DNA of 6,433 nt. It comes from Rhodobacterales bacterium. Its GTDB lineage: Bacteria; Pseudomonadota; Alphaproteobacteria; Rhodobacterales; Rhodobacteraceae. Made by a program: the position numbers and the translations under genes. The notes beneath the pieces were generated by a model that made no database searches, was not told the DNA's origin, and saw only the letters and a list, made by a program, of their open reading frames with translations. Positions 1-6,085 of this stretch are shown piece by piece (the first letter of the stretch is position 1; every line of letters begins with the position of its first letter). The stretch is from assembly GCA_013298675.1 (NCBI GenBank), contig JAAFIJ010000165.1, forward strand, positions 1 to 6,433. The letters are read 5' to 3'.

Positions 1-219
1 TTGGCGGCGATGGTTTGGGTCGCTGAAAATCCGAATGCAGGCTTTGTAGAGGCTGATGAGATGGATCACGAACGTTGCTTGCAGGTCCAGCGTCCTTATC
101 TTGGGTCGGTCGAATGCCATTACACCGACTGGACACCCCTACAAAACCGGATCAACAGCTTTGCCGATGACCGCGATGACAGTGACCCTTGGCAATTCAC
201 CAACTTTCTGGCCGTCTAA
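1..219 (+). CDS. hss: Homospermidine synthase, C-terminal fragment (5' end outside window)
   Basis: This is the last 72 codons of a gene that enters from the left, open from base 1 and ending at TAA 217-219. The peptide reads like the C-terminus of alphaproteobacterial homospermidine synthases: a WVAENPNAGFVEADEMD stretch (residues 6-22), then RCLQVQRPYLG, HYTDWTPL and finally DPWQFTNFL. The family makes the polyamine sym-homospermidine from putrescine and/or spermidine with NAD as a bound cofactor, in the cytoplasm, and belongs to the saccharopine dehydrogenase-like group. The N-terminal Rossmann part and the catalytic residues lie outside the window, so activity cannot be judged here. The sequence FADDRDDSDPWQF near the end matches the acidic stretch before the family's terminal DPWQF. 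The call rests on remembered family sequence, not a search. A strong hairpin follows 27 nt after the stop. Confidence 0.8.
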   Translation: MAAMVWVAENPNAGFVEADEMDHERCLQVQRPYLGSVECHYTDWTPLQNRINSFADDRDDSDPWQFTNFLAV

Positions 220-246
220 CGTCGCCAACACCGGGTGAAACCTTCA

Positions 247-279
247 GGGCCGCCAATTGCCACTGGCATTGGGCGGCCC
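247..279 (+). terminator. Strong G+C-rich hairpin, possible terminator after hss
   Basis: GGGCCGCC (247-254) pairs perfectly with GGCGGCCC (272-279). Inside, AAT (255-257) pairs with ATT (268-270) and GCC (259-261) with GGC (265-267), leaving an ACT loop and single-base bulges at 258 and 271. That gives about 14 base pairs. No T-run follows (the next bases are CCCTCGCTAAAA), so it is not a textbook intrinsic terminator. It could still end hss transcription, protect the 3' end of the mRNA, or sit in the hisC leader. It is the only structured element in the 97-nt gap between hss and hisC. Confidence 0.5.
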
Positions 280-306
280 CCCTCGCTAAAACGCGGCGAA
301 GTATTT

Positions 307-312
307 GGGGAA
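307..312 (+). promoter_or_regulatory. Ribosome binding site that sets the hisC start
   Basis: GGGGAA ends 4 nt before ATG 317. It supports ATG 317 over the in-frame TTG at 305, which overlaps this element and has no good Shine-Dalgarno sequence of its own. No convincing promoter boxes are visible in 280-316. Confidence 0.6.
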
Positions 313-316
313 TCTC

Positions 317-1402
317 ATGAACGACCAAATCCGTCCGCAACCCGGAATTCTGGATATCGCCTTGTATGTGGGCGGCAAAGCCTCGGTTGCGGGGGTCAGC
401 AATATTGTCAAACTGTCGTCGAATGAAAATCCGTTTGGCCCATCGCCCAAGGCGAAAGAGGCTTACCAGCGCTCTGTCCACAACCTGCACCGCTATCCGT
501 CGACCGACCACGCAAGCCTGCGTACGGCGATTGCAGAGGTGCATGGTCTTGACGCAAGTCGGGTGATTTGCGGCGTGGGATCGGATGAAATCATCCATTT
601 TCTGTGTCAAGCCTATGCCGGTCCAAAAGATGAGGTGGTCTTTACCGAACACGGTTTCCTGATGTACCGCATTTCCGCGATGGCCGCTGGCGCCACCCCG
701 GTCGAAGTGCCAGAGCGGGACCGCACGACTGATGTGGACGCTATTCTGCGCGCCTGCAATCGGCGCACAAAGCTGGTGTTTATCGCCAATCCGAACAATC
801 CGACCGGTACGATGATTTCCGCTGCTGAAGTGGATCGTTTGGCGCAAGGCCTGCCACCGCAAGCAATTTTGGTTTTGGACGGGGCCTATGCGGAATATGT
901 CGATGGATTTGACGCGGGCCTTGCCCTGATCGAAAGCCGGTCAAACGTGATCATGACGCGCACCTTTTCCAAAATCTACGGTTTGGGTGGGTTGAGGATC
1001 GGCTGGGGCTACGGCCCAAAAGAAATCATCGACGTGTTGAACCGCATTCGCGGCCCGTTCAATCTGTCAAATGCGCAACAAGAGGCGGCAGAGGCCGCGG
1101 TGCGCGACCAAGACTACATCACGCGCTGCCGCAACGACAATGCCAAGATGCGCCATTGGCTGGCCGAGGCATTGGCCGAACTTGGAGTGCCGTCTGACAC
1201 TTCGATGGCCAATTTTGTTTTGGCGCGGTTTGCAAATGGTGACGAGGCAGAAGCGTGCGATACATATCTGCAAGGTCATGGTCTGATTGTGCGGCGGGTG
1301 ACGTCATATAAGCTGCCGCACTGTCTGCGTATTACGGTGGGTGACGAATCCTCTTGCCGTCGGGTAGCGCATGCGATTGCGCAGTTTAAGGGCGTAAAAT
1401 GA
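317..1402 (+). CDS. hisC: HisC-family aminotransferase (histidinol-phosphate / aromatic aminotransferase)
   Basis: A 361-residue cytoplasmic PLP enzyme of fold type I, a normal length for HisC. Visible landmarks are LSSNENPFGPS (residues 33-43), HRYP (58-61), NPNNPTGT (158-165), the cofactor-binding Asp188 in LDGAYAEY, TFSK with the Schiff-base Lys219, Arg227 in GLRIGWG, and the substrate carboxylate-binding type Arg338 in CLRITVG. HisC converts imidazole acetol phosphate plus glutamate to histidinol phosphate in histidine synthesis. Many homologues also transaminate phenylpyruvate, 4-hydroxyphenylpyruvate or prephenate. The stop codon overlaps the tyrC start (ATGA 1399-1402), so the two are probably translationally coupled. 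That context favours a role in tyrosine/phenylalanine synthesis, possibly alongside histidine synthesis; no other his gene is in view. An in-frame TTG at 305 is a less likely start. The family call is firm; the physiological substrate is inferred. Confidence 0.92.
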   Translation: MNDQIRPQPGILDIALYVGGKASVAGVSNIVKLSSNENPFGPSPKAKEAYQRSVHNLHRYPSTDHASLRTAIAEVHGLDASRVICGVGSDEIIHFLCQAYAGPKDEVVFTEHGFLMYRISAMAAGATPVEVPERDRTTDVDAILRACNRRTKLVFIANPNNPTGTMISAAEVDRLAQGLPPQAILVLDGAYAEYVDGFDAGLALIESRSNVIMTRTFSKIYGLGGLRIGWGYGPKEIIDVLNRIRGPFNLSNAQQEAAEAAVRDQDYITRCRNDNAKMRHWLAEALAELGVPSDTSMANFVLARFANGDEAEACDTYLQGHGLIVRRVTSYKLPHCLRITVGDESSCRRVAHAIAQFKGVK

Positions 1403-2343
1403 CATCCCTTCCCAAACCGATCTACGCCCGGGTTACTTTGATTGGTTTGGGGCTGATCGCCTCTAGTATGGCGCATGCCATGCGTGCCAATGGTTTGGCA
1501 GGTGAAATTGTCGGCTATGCAAAAACCCCAACGACGCGCGCTACAGCGCAAAAGCTTGGGTTCTGCGACCGTGTTTGTGACACCGCCGCCGAGGCTGTCG
1601 CTGGCGCAGACTTGATCGTTTTGGCGGTGCCTGTCGGTGCTATGGCCGAAATCGCGGCGGGAATTGCCCCACATTTGGCCCAAGGGGCCACGGTCACCGA
1701 TGTGGGTTCAGTCAAGCAGGCCGTCATCGCGGCGGTGGGCCCGCTTCTTGGTCCCGGTGTCGCCTTTGTCCCGGCCCATCCCTTGGCCGGAACCGAACAT
1801 TCCGGCCCCACGTCAGGTTTCGCAACCCTGTTTCAAAACCGTTGGTGCCTGCTGACACCCACCGAGCAATCGACGCCTGAGGCCACCTTGCGCTTGCGCT
1901 CCCTTTGGGAGGGGATGGGTGCAAAGGTTCAAGAAATGGACCCGGCCCACCATGATCTGGTGTTGGCCGTTGTGTCCCATACCCCGCATTTGATCGCCTA
2001 TACGATGGTCGGTGTTGCCGATCACCTGGAGCAGGTATCCAACAGCGAAGTCATTCAATACTCTGCCAGCGGGTTTCGTGATTTCACCCGCATCGCGGCG
2101 TCAGACCCGACGATGTGGCGCGACGTGTTCTTGACCAACAAAGACGCCACACTAGAGGTTTTGGGTCGCTTTACCGAAGAGTTGTTCGCGCTTCAGCGGG
2201 CCATTCGGATGGGTGACGGCGACCAGCTTCACGCCTATTTCACCCGCACCCGAGAGATCCGCCGCGGCATCATTGATGCGGGACAAGACACCTCTGTGCC
2301 TGATTTCGGACGGGTGCATGCTCCCGTCGCTCCCAAAGCCTAG
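1399..2343 (+). CDS. tyrC: Prephenate/arogenate dehydrogenase (cyclohexadienyl dehydrogenase)
   Basis: A 314-residue enzyme of the TyrA/TyrC family, which oxidatively decarboxylates prephenate to 4-hydroxyphenylpyruvate or arogenate to tyrosine. The N-terminal Rossmann domain shows the dinucleotide loop GLGLIASS (residues 16-23), IVLAVPVGAM (73-82) and the DVGSVK signature (101-106). HPLAGTE follows at 127-133. The helical C-terminal domain has SHTPHLIAY (193-201), which carries the family's substrate-binding histidines, and SGFRDFTRIAASDPTMW (224-240). The third glycine of the usual GxGxxG is Ala21, which is common in this branch. No acidic residue follows strand beta-2 (GYAKT, 39-43), so strict NAD preference cannot be assumed. 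No ACT or chorismate mutase domain is fused. The start overlaps the hisC stop by 4 nt, and AAGGGCG lies just upstream as a ribosome binding site. The next gene begins at or inside its 3' end. Confidence 0.92.
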   Translation: MTSLPKPIYARVTLIGLGLIASSMAHAMRANGLAGEIVGYAKTPTTRATAQKLGFCDRVCDTAAEAVAGADLIVLAVPVGAMAEIAAGIAPHLAQGATVTDVGSVKQAVIAAVGPLLGPGVAFVPAHPLAGTEHSGPTSGFATLFQNRWCLLTPTEQSTPEATLRLRSLWEGMGAKVQEMDPAHHDLVLAVVSHTPHLIAYTMVGVADHLEQVSNSEVIQYSASGFRDFTRIAASDPTMWRDVFLTNKDATLEVLGRFTEELFALQRAIRMGDGDQLHAYFTRTREIRRGIIDAGQDTSVPDFGRVHAPVAPKA

Positions 2344-3190
2344 CCGCATGCGCCGCGGCCTTTTCCTTGCTTTCGCGGGGCTTGTCTTTCCAACTTTTTT
2401 GACCGCGCAAGGTCTTGTCACATCGCCAAGGCCGCCGACCCGTCCTGTTCAACCTGTTGCAGAGCAGGTCCCACAAGTGCCATTGGCAGCGGTCCTGCCG
2501 GACGCGCAACAAACCGCAGCAGTTGGCATCCTGCGGTCAGTGCGGCCACAAGCGCATCCAATCCCTTGGCCGCCAGGCTCGGGGACCGAGACGCAAGCCG
2601 TGCCCGCAACACAAGACGCGCCGCCCGTGGCGGACGAACCCACGCTGTCTGACCAAACGCCCAAAAAGAAAGAAAAGAAGTCCAAGAAGGGGTCGGTTTG
2701 TGGGGATCCGTCGATCAAGGGCGAAAAGCTTGCGCGCCTTAAATCATCGGTAAAGGGCTGCGGCGTAGAGGCCCCTGTGCGCGTCACTTCCATAGATGGT
2801 ATTCGCTTAAGCCAACCCGCAACAATCGATTGTGATACTGCCATTGCCCTTAAGGCTTGGATTCGCGACGGTCTTCGCCCGGCAATGGGTCAACGCGAGG
2901 TGGTCGAACTGTCGATTGCAGCGCACTACATTTGCCGCCCGCGCAATAACGTCAAGGGTCAAAAAATCAGTGAACATGGGCGTGGGAAAGCCATTGATAT
3001 TGCAGGGTTTGTCTTTGCGGATGGATCAAGTTGGACGGTAGCGAACGACTATAACCGACAGATACGCAAGGCACACAAAGCGGCGTGCGGCATCTTTGGT
3101 ACCACGCTGGGTCCGGGCTCTGATGGGTATCACGAGGACCATTTGCACTTTGACACGGCAAGTTACCGTTCCGGTCCCTATTGCCGCTAA
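2318..3190 (+). CDS. Exported extensin-like_C domain protein (LAS-type metallopeptidase fold motif)
   Basis: About 290 residues if it starts at ATG 2318. A signal peptide (basic RMRR, then hydrophobic FLAFAGLVFPTFLTA, residues 16-30) predicts export. A Pro/Gln/Ala-rich linker (about 36-115) and a lysine cluster, KKKEKKSKKG (116-125), lead into a C-terminal domain of the extensin-like_C family (PF06904). That domain has six cysteines (128, 148, 172, 206, 257, 289), CRPRNN, SEHGRGKAIDIAGF (218-231) and HEDHLHFD (272-279). The spacing His220-x6-Asp227 followed by a late HxH is the zinc-ligand pattern of LAS/M15-type peptidoglycan peptidases. A periplasmic cell-wall role, hydrolytic or binding, is therefore plausible but unproven. 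ATG 2318 is chosen because GGA (2308-2310) lies 7 nt upstream; it overlaps tyrC by 26 nt. ATG 2348, 4 nt after the tyrC stop, is an equally credible start without a clear Shine-Dalgarno sequence and still keeps the signal peptide. Confidence 0.85.
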   Translation: MLPSLPKPSRMRRGLFLAFAGLVFPTFLTAQGLVTSPRPPTRPVQPVAEQVPQVPLAAVLPDAQQTAAVGILRSVRPQAHPIPWPPGSGTETQAVPATQDAPPVADEPTLSDQTPKKKEKKSKKGSVCGDPSIKGEKLARLKSSVKGCGVEAPVRVTSIDGIRLSQPATIDCDTAIALKAWIRDGLRPAMGQREVVELSIAAHYICRPRNNVKGQKISEHGRGKAIDIAGFVFADGSSWTVANDYNRQIRKAHKAACGIFGTTLGPGSDGYHEDHLHFDTASYRSGPYCR

Positions 3191-3203
3191 GGCGTGTTTA
3201 GCG
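3185..3203. terminator. Small hairpin made from the two convergent stop codons
   Basis: CGCTAA (3185-3190) and TTAGCG (3198-3203) are perfect inverted repeats around a 7-nt loop. The TAA of the extensin gene and the minus-strand TAA of the DUF2125 gene each lie in one arm. No T-run flanks it, and a 6-bp stem is weak, so its use as a bidirectional terminator is only a possibility. Nothing else in the 7-nt gap could separate the convergent transcripts. Confidence 0.25.
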
Positions 3204-4172
3204 CAGGCGCGGCGCGGGCCCGATTGGCAACGCGCCGAAGTAGATCAATCCGCCTGCGGCCGTCAGGGTCACGTCAATCGTCTCATTATCCGCCGCGCCC
3301 TTTGCGATCTCGGCAAAACCACGGCCCAAAAGGTCAGCCTGATCTTGGGTCATTGCGTCGCACAAGACGCCAAGTGCCAGTACCTTGCGCCAGTCTTGAA
3401 CGTGGATGCGCAACTCTCCTTCGGCAAAACCATCGGTCCCGCTAAGCAAATCGCCAACAATGCTTCCCTTCGCCGTGCCCCAGTCAAAAGATAAGTCCGT
3501 GATGCCAAGCGTCTCTATCCGTGGATTTGATTGGCCTGAAAACCGGTCAAGCGGGGAAGACATCACAGCCTTTGCGTCAAGATGGATTTGGGCAAGGACC
3601 TGTGGAAGACCAAGCGATGACAACGACTGTGCCATCGTCGTATCAAAGCCGATGTTGCGCAATGTCAGGCCGACGCGGTAGCCGTTCTTTTGCGTCAGAT
3701 CTTCTTGCGCGGCCCCAAACAGGCCCTCTGCCGTCACCTGCCAGCCAAGGGTGCTGGACAATTCTAACCCATGCCCTTCGACAATCGCATCGGAAAGCGC
3801 CAAGTCCTTGGTGGGGGTCAAAGTCGCCGAGCCGCGCATCTTGATGCCGTTCAGCGTGATGTCTTGGCTGGGGGTGCGCAACTGTGACCCGGGCGGCAGA
3901 ACACCGATCAGCTGCCAAGGTTTCCAAGTCATGGCGAAAACCTGCAAGAACGGCGCTGTCCACGATTGGTCCGGGCCCTTTAGCGTGACCTCAGTCAGCG
4001 TCAGATCAACCCGGTTGGGAAATCCGCTGACTGAAACGTCTGCCGCACTGACTTGACCGTCACTTCCATCGATCAATGCCTGCGCGCCTTGCAACGCGGC
4101 ACCCGAGGCAAACCACCAAATCCCCGCCCACAAAGCCCCAAGGAGAACCGTCACCCATATCAGCGCACGCAT
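3198..4172 (-). CDS. DUF2125 domain-containing envelope protein
   Basis: A 324-residue protein with one N-terminal hydrophobic segment (residues 4-23), either a signal anchor or an uncleaved signal, followed by a long extracytoplasmic region rich in short beta-strand-like stretches. It matches the alphaproteobacterial DUF2125 family (PF09898). SGFPNRVDLTLT lies at 49-60, then APFLQVFA (73-80) and WKPWQLI (83-89), and the C-terminus shows GGLIYFGALPIGPAPRL (307-323). The biochemical function of the family is unknown. Repeated beta-strand blocks with an N-terminal anchor are reminiscent of AsmA/YdgA-type envelope proteins, but that is only a resemblance. The start is ATG 4170-4172 on the minus strand, preceded by AGAGGA at 4182-4177. 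A longer reading back to 4316 would run into chaC and is unlikely. It is divergent from chaC (62-nt gap) and convergent with the extensin gene (7-nt gap). Confidence 0.85.
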   Translation of the reverse strand: MRALIWVTVLLGALWAGIWWFASGAALQGAQALIDGSDGQVSAADVSVSGFPNRVDLTLTEVTLKGPDQSWTAPFLQVFAMTWKPWQLIGVLPPGSQLRTPSQDITLNGIKMRGSATLTPTKDLALSDAIVEGHGLELSSTLGWQVTAEGLFGAAQEDLTQKNGYRVGLTLRNIGFDTTMAQSLSSLGLPQVLAQIHLDAKAVMSSPLDRFSGQSNPRIETLGITDLSFDWGTAKGSIVGDLLSGTDGFAEGELRIHVQDWRKVLALGVLCDAMTQDQADLLGRGFAEIAKGAADNETIDVTLTAAGGLIYFGALPIGPAPRLR

Positions 4173-4234
4173 GGCATCCTCTTTCCTTTGTGTTGCACCG
4201 TCTTTACACCACCATGCCAAAGGAGGGCCAGTAG
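4173..4234. promoter_or_regulatory. Divergent intergenic region between DUF2125 gene and chaC
   Basis: This 62-nt gap must hold, or lie close to, the start signals for both divergent genes. It contains the chaC ribosome binding site AGGAGGG (4221-4227), 7 nt before ATG 4235, and the DUF2125 site AGAGGA (minus strand, 4182-4177). I found no convincing -35/-10 pair: TTGCAC at 4193-4198 has no good -10 at the right distance. The promoters may reach into the opposite coding regions. No operator-like inverted repeat is evident. Confidence 0.45.
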
Positions 4235-4792
4235 ATGCCGAATACAATGTGGGTTTTTGGGTATGGATCGTTGATCTGGAACCCCGAGTTTCAGGTTGCT
4301 GAACACCATATCGCACGGCTGGCTGACTGGCGCCGCAGTTTTTGCATGCGCTCGATCCATCATCGCGGATCCGTTAACGCACCGGGATTGGTCTTGGCGC
4401 TGGACGCAAGTGCGGGCGCGTCTTGTGACGGGGTGGCGTTTCGTGTCGCACCGGGTGCCGAGGCGGAAACCTTGCATTTGTTGCGCGAGCGAGAGCTGAT
4501 TTCTTCGGCCTATCTGGAAAGGAACTTGGTCGTTACTTTAGCGAACGGGGCCCAAGTAACCGCGCTCGCGTTTGTGATTGACCCAGATCATGATCAATAC
4601 TGCGGTGGTCTGCCATTAGAGGACCAAGCGCAGATCATTGCAAATGCTGTGGGTGGCCGGGGACGCAACCGCGATTATCTGAACGCAACCGCCGATCATT
4701 TGGCACAGCTTGGGATCGAAGATCCGGACCTGACGTGGCTTTCCATACGGGTTGCCGCACTCGCAGAAGATGATAATGCCGTGGTCACGTGA
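4235..4792 (+). CDS. chaC: ChaC-type gamma-glutamylcyclotransferase
   Basis: A 185-residue cytoplasmic protein, typical in length for ChaC enzymes, which cleave the gamma-glutamyl bond of glutathione to give 5-oxoproline and Cys-Gly. The substrate-loop motif FGYGSLIW is at residues 8-15. DWRRSFCMRSIHHRGS (31-46), PGLVLALD (50-57) and GVAFRV (66-71) follow the ChaC order. Glu85 in LLRERE aligns with the catalytic glutamate of the family (LDFREK in animal ChaC2), and PLEDQAQIIANAVG (127-140) with GRNRDYL (143-149) completes the match. A perfect AGGAGGG site 7 nt upstream fixes the start at ATG 4235 rather than the in-frame ATG 4247. The gene reads away from the DUF2125 gene and is 67 nt upstream of the MotA-like gene. 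Activity on glutathione, as opposed to other gamma-glutamyl substrates, is inferred from the family. Confidence 0.9.
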   Translation: MPNTMWVFGYGSLIWNPEFQVAEHHIARLADWRRSFCMRSIHHRGSVNAPGLVLALDASAGASCDGVAFRVAPGAEAETLHLLRERELISSAYLERNLVVTLANGAQVTALAFVIDPDHDQYCGGLPLEDQAQIIANAVGGRGRNRDYLNATADHLAQLGIEDPDLTWLSIRVAALAEDDNAVVT

Positions 4793-4799
4793 GTTTCAC

Positions 4800-4827
4800 T
4801 TGGCACAAGCAAACAGCCTGCTATGGT
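4800..4827 (+). promoter_or_regulatory. Weak candidate sigma-70 promoter before the MotA-like gene
   Basis: TTGGCA (4800-4805, 5 of 6 bases to the -35 consensus) is followed after 16 nt by TATGGT (4822-4827, 4 of 6 to the -10 consensus). It sits in the 67-nt gap between chaC and the MotA-like gene, about 30 nt before its ATG. Alphaproteobacterial promoters vary and such matches arise by chance, so this is only a candidate. The gene could instead be read through from chaC. Confidence 0.25.
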
Positions 4828-4859
4828 TGCCATGAGCAGAGCAATCGGGCGCGAACCTG

Positions 4860-6083
4860 ATGGAAAAATCGAAATCCGTGGCAAAACAACAGCAAGTGTC
4901 GACCTTTAGCCAGCCGATCCGCCAGATCGTGACCATGTTGGTGGCGCTTGGTTTGGTTGGTTTTGGCGCTTGGATGATCAGTGACGTTGTCATCGGCATA
5001 ATCAAAACCAACCTGTGGCTGAACGGGTCCATTGCACTGGTGTTTTTCCTTGGGATTGCTACCTGTTTCTGGCAGGTTTTCATCCTTGCGCAATCGGTCA
5101 GCTGGATTGAATCTTATGTGCGCCGCGATGTAGGTGCCGAAGAGGCCACCGCACCGCGCTTGCTGGCACCTTTGGCGCAATTGCTGCGCTCGCGCACTGC
5201 AAAACTGCAAATCCAATCTTCGTCCGCGCATTCCATTCTGGAGTCGGTCGCCACCCGCATTGACGAGGCCCGCGATATCACGCGGTATTTGACCAATCTG
5301 TTGATCTTTCTGGGCCTGTTGGGCACATTTTACGGCCTTGCGACGACAGTTCCTGCAATTGTTGACACCATCAAATCTTTGGCCCCGCAAGAGGGCGAAA
5401 CTGGTCTGGATGTGTTCGGCAAATTGATGACCGGGCTTGAAAGCCAACTTGGCGGCATGGGTACTGCGTTTTCTTCTTCGCTTTTGGGCTTGGCCGGGTC
5501 TTTGGTTGTTGGATTGTTGGAACTGTTCGCAAGCCACGGCCAGAACCGCTTTTACCGAGAGTTGGAAGAGTGGCTGTCATCTATCACCCGTTTTGGCTTT
5601 GCCACCGCAGAACATGACGGCGCGAGCGATGCCGGCACGGTTTCCGTCGTTCTCGATCATCTGACGGGCCAGATCGAAGTGCTGCAAACCTTGATGGCGC
5701 AGTCTGAGGCCAATCGAACCGCATCTGACCAAGGTTTGGCGCGGCTGGCCGATGCCATCCAAACCCTTGCAAAACGCGGTTCACCTGAGGGTGAGTTAAA
5801 GGGTGAATTGGCGGCTGGCTTGGCGCGCTTGGCATCAGGCCAAGACAAAATCGTCGCTGGGCAAGACCGCATGATCACTGCTTTGGTCGCACTCTCGCCC
5901 ACCACCGAAGGGGGCGCGCATTCTGACGCAGAAAGCCGCATGCGCCTGCGGTCGATCGACGTGCAGCTGTTGCGGATTTTGGAAGAAATGTCTGCCGGAC
6001 GCCAAGAGAGCGTGGCCGATTTGCGGGCCGAAATTTCGGCTTTGACAGCATCTCTTCGGCAACTTGCGCGAAGCCGGACCTAG
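4860..6083 (+). CDS. MotA/TolQ/ExbB-type proton channel protein with coiled-coil tail
   Basis: A 407-residue inner-membrane protein. Hydrophobic segments lie at about residues 22-47, 56-78, 143-166 and 199-225, the four-helix plan of MotA-like proteins. The third and fourth carry the family's signature: FLGLLGTFYGL (150-160) and GMGTAFSSSLLGLAGSLVVG (199-218). Between helices 2 and 3 is a cytoplasmic stretch of about 65 residues. After helix 4 comes a roughly 180-residue tail, mostly heptad-like and likely coiled coil (about 264-404), with a short repeat SGQDKIV/AGQDRMI (326-339). MotA/TolQ/ExbB proteins pair with MotB/TolR/ExbD proteins to use the proton gradient for mechanical work in the envelope. 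The next gene, 2 nt downstream, has the matching partner layout. This is not a canonical TolQ or ExbB: those are near 230 residues and lack such a tail. The start is ATG 4860 with only a weak upstream purine site. The function is unknown. Confidence 0.88.
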   Translation: MEKSKSVAKQQQVSTFSQPIRQIVTMLVALGLVGFGAWMISDVVIGIIKTNLWLNGSIALVFFLGIATCFWQVFILAQSVSWIESYVRRDVGAEEATAPRLLAPLAQLLRSRTAKLQIQSSSAHSILESVATRIDEARDITRYLTNLLIFLGLLGTFYGLATTVPAIVDTIKSLAPQEGETGLDVFGKLMTGLESQLGGMGTAFSSSLLGLAGSLVVGLLELFASHGQNRFYRELEEWLSSITRFGFATAEHDGASDAGTVSVVLDHLTGQIEVLQTLMAQSEANRTASDQGLARLADAIQTLAKRGSPEGELKGELAAGLARLASGQDKIVAGQDRMITALVALSPTTEGGAHSDAESRMRLRSIDVQLLRILEEMSAGRQESVADLRAEISALTASLRQLARSRT

Positions 6084-6085
6084 AC

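Noticed and set aside
310..314. GAATC (a GANTC CcrM methylation site) inside the hisC ribosome binding region
   Set aside because: GANTC sites also occur inside genes here (for example near 1346 and 5108), so this single site is not evidence of cell-cycle control.
197..862. 221-codon minus-strand open frame antisense to hisC
   Set aside because: It lies opposite a well-recognised aminotransferase, shows no family motif, and has the Arg/His-rich composition of a G+C-rich shadow frame.
4193..4216. TTGCAC as a -35 box for chaC
   Set aside because: No acceptable -10 sequence lies 16-18 nt downstream.
4173..4316. N-terminal extension of the DUF2125 gene back to 4316
   Set aside because: It would overlap the chaC start by 82 nt, and it places 48 non-signal-like residues before a good signal anchor. 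ATG 4172 has its own ribosome binding site.
4832..4909. Small plus-strand frame (25 codons) starting ATG 4832 and overlapping the MotA-like start
   Set aside because: It is short, has no clear ribosome binding site, and is overlapped by a stronger gene. Possible but unsupported.
4821..5537. 238-codon minus-strand open frame antisense to the MotA-like gene
   Set aside because: The plus strand encodes a clear membrane protein with family motifs. The antisense product is Gln/Arg-rich with no recognisable domain.
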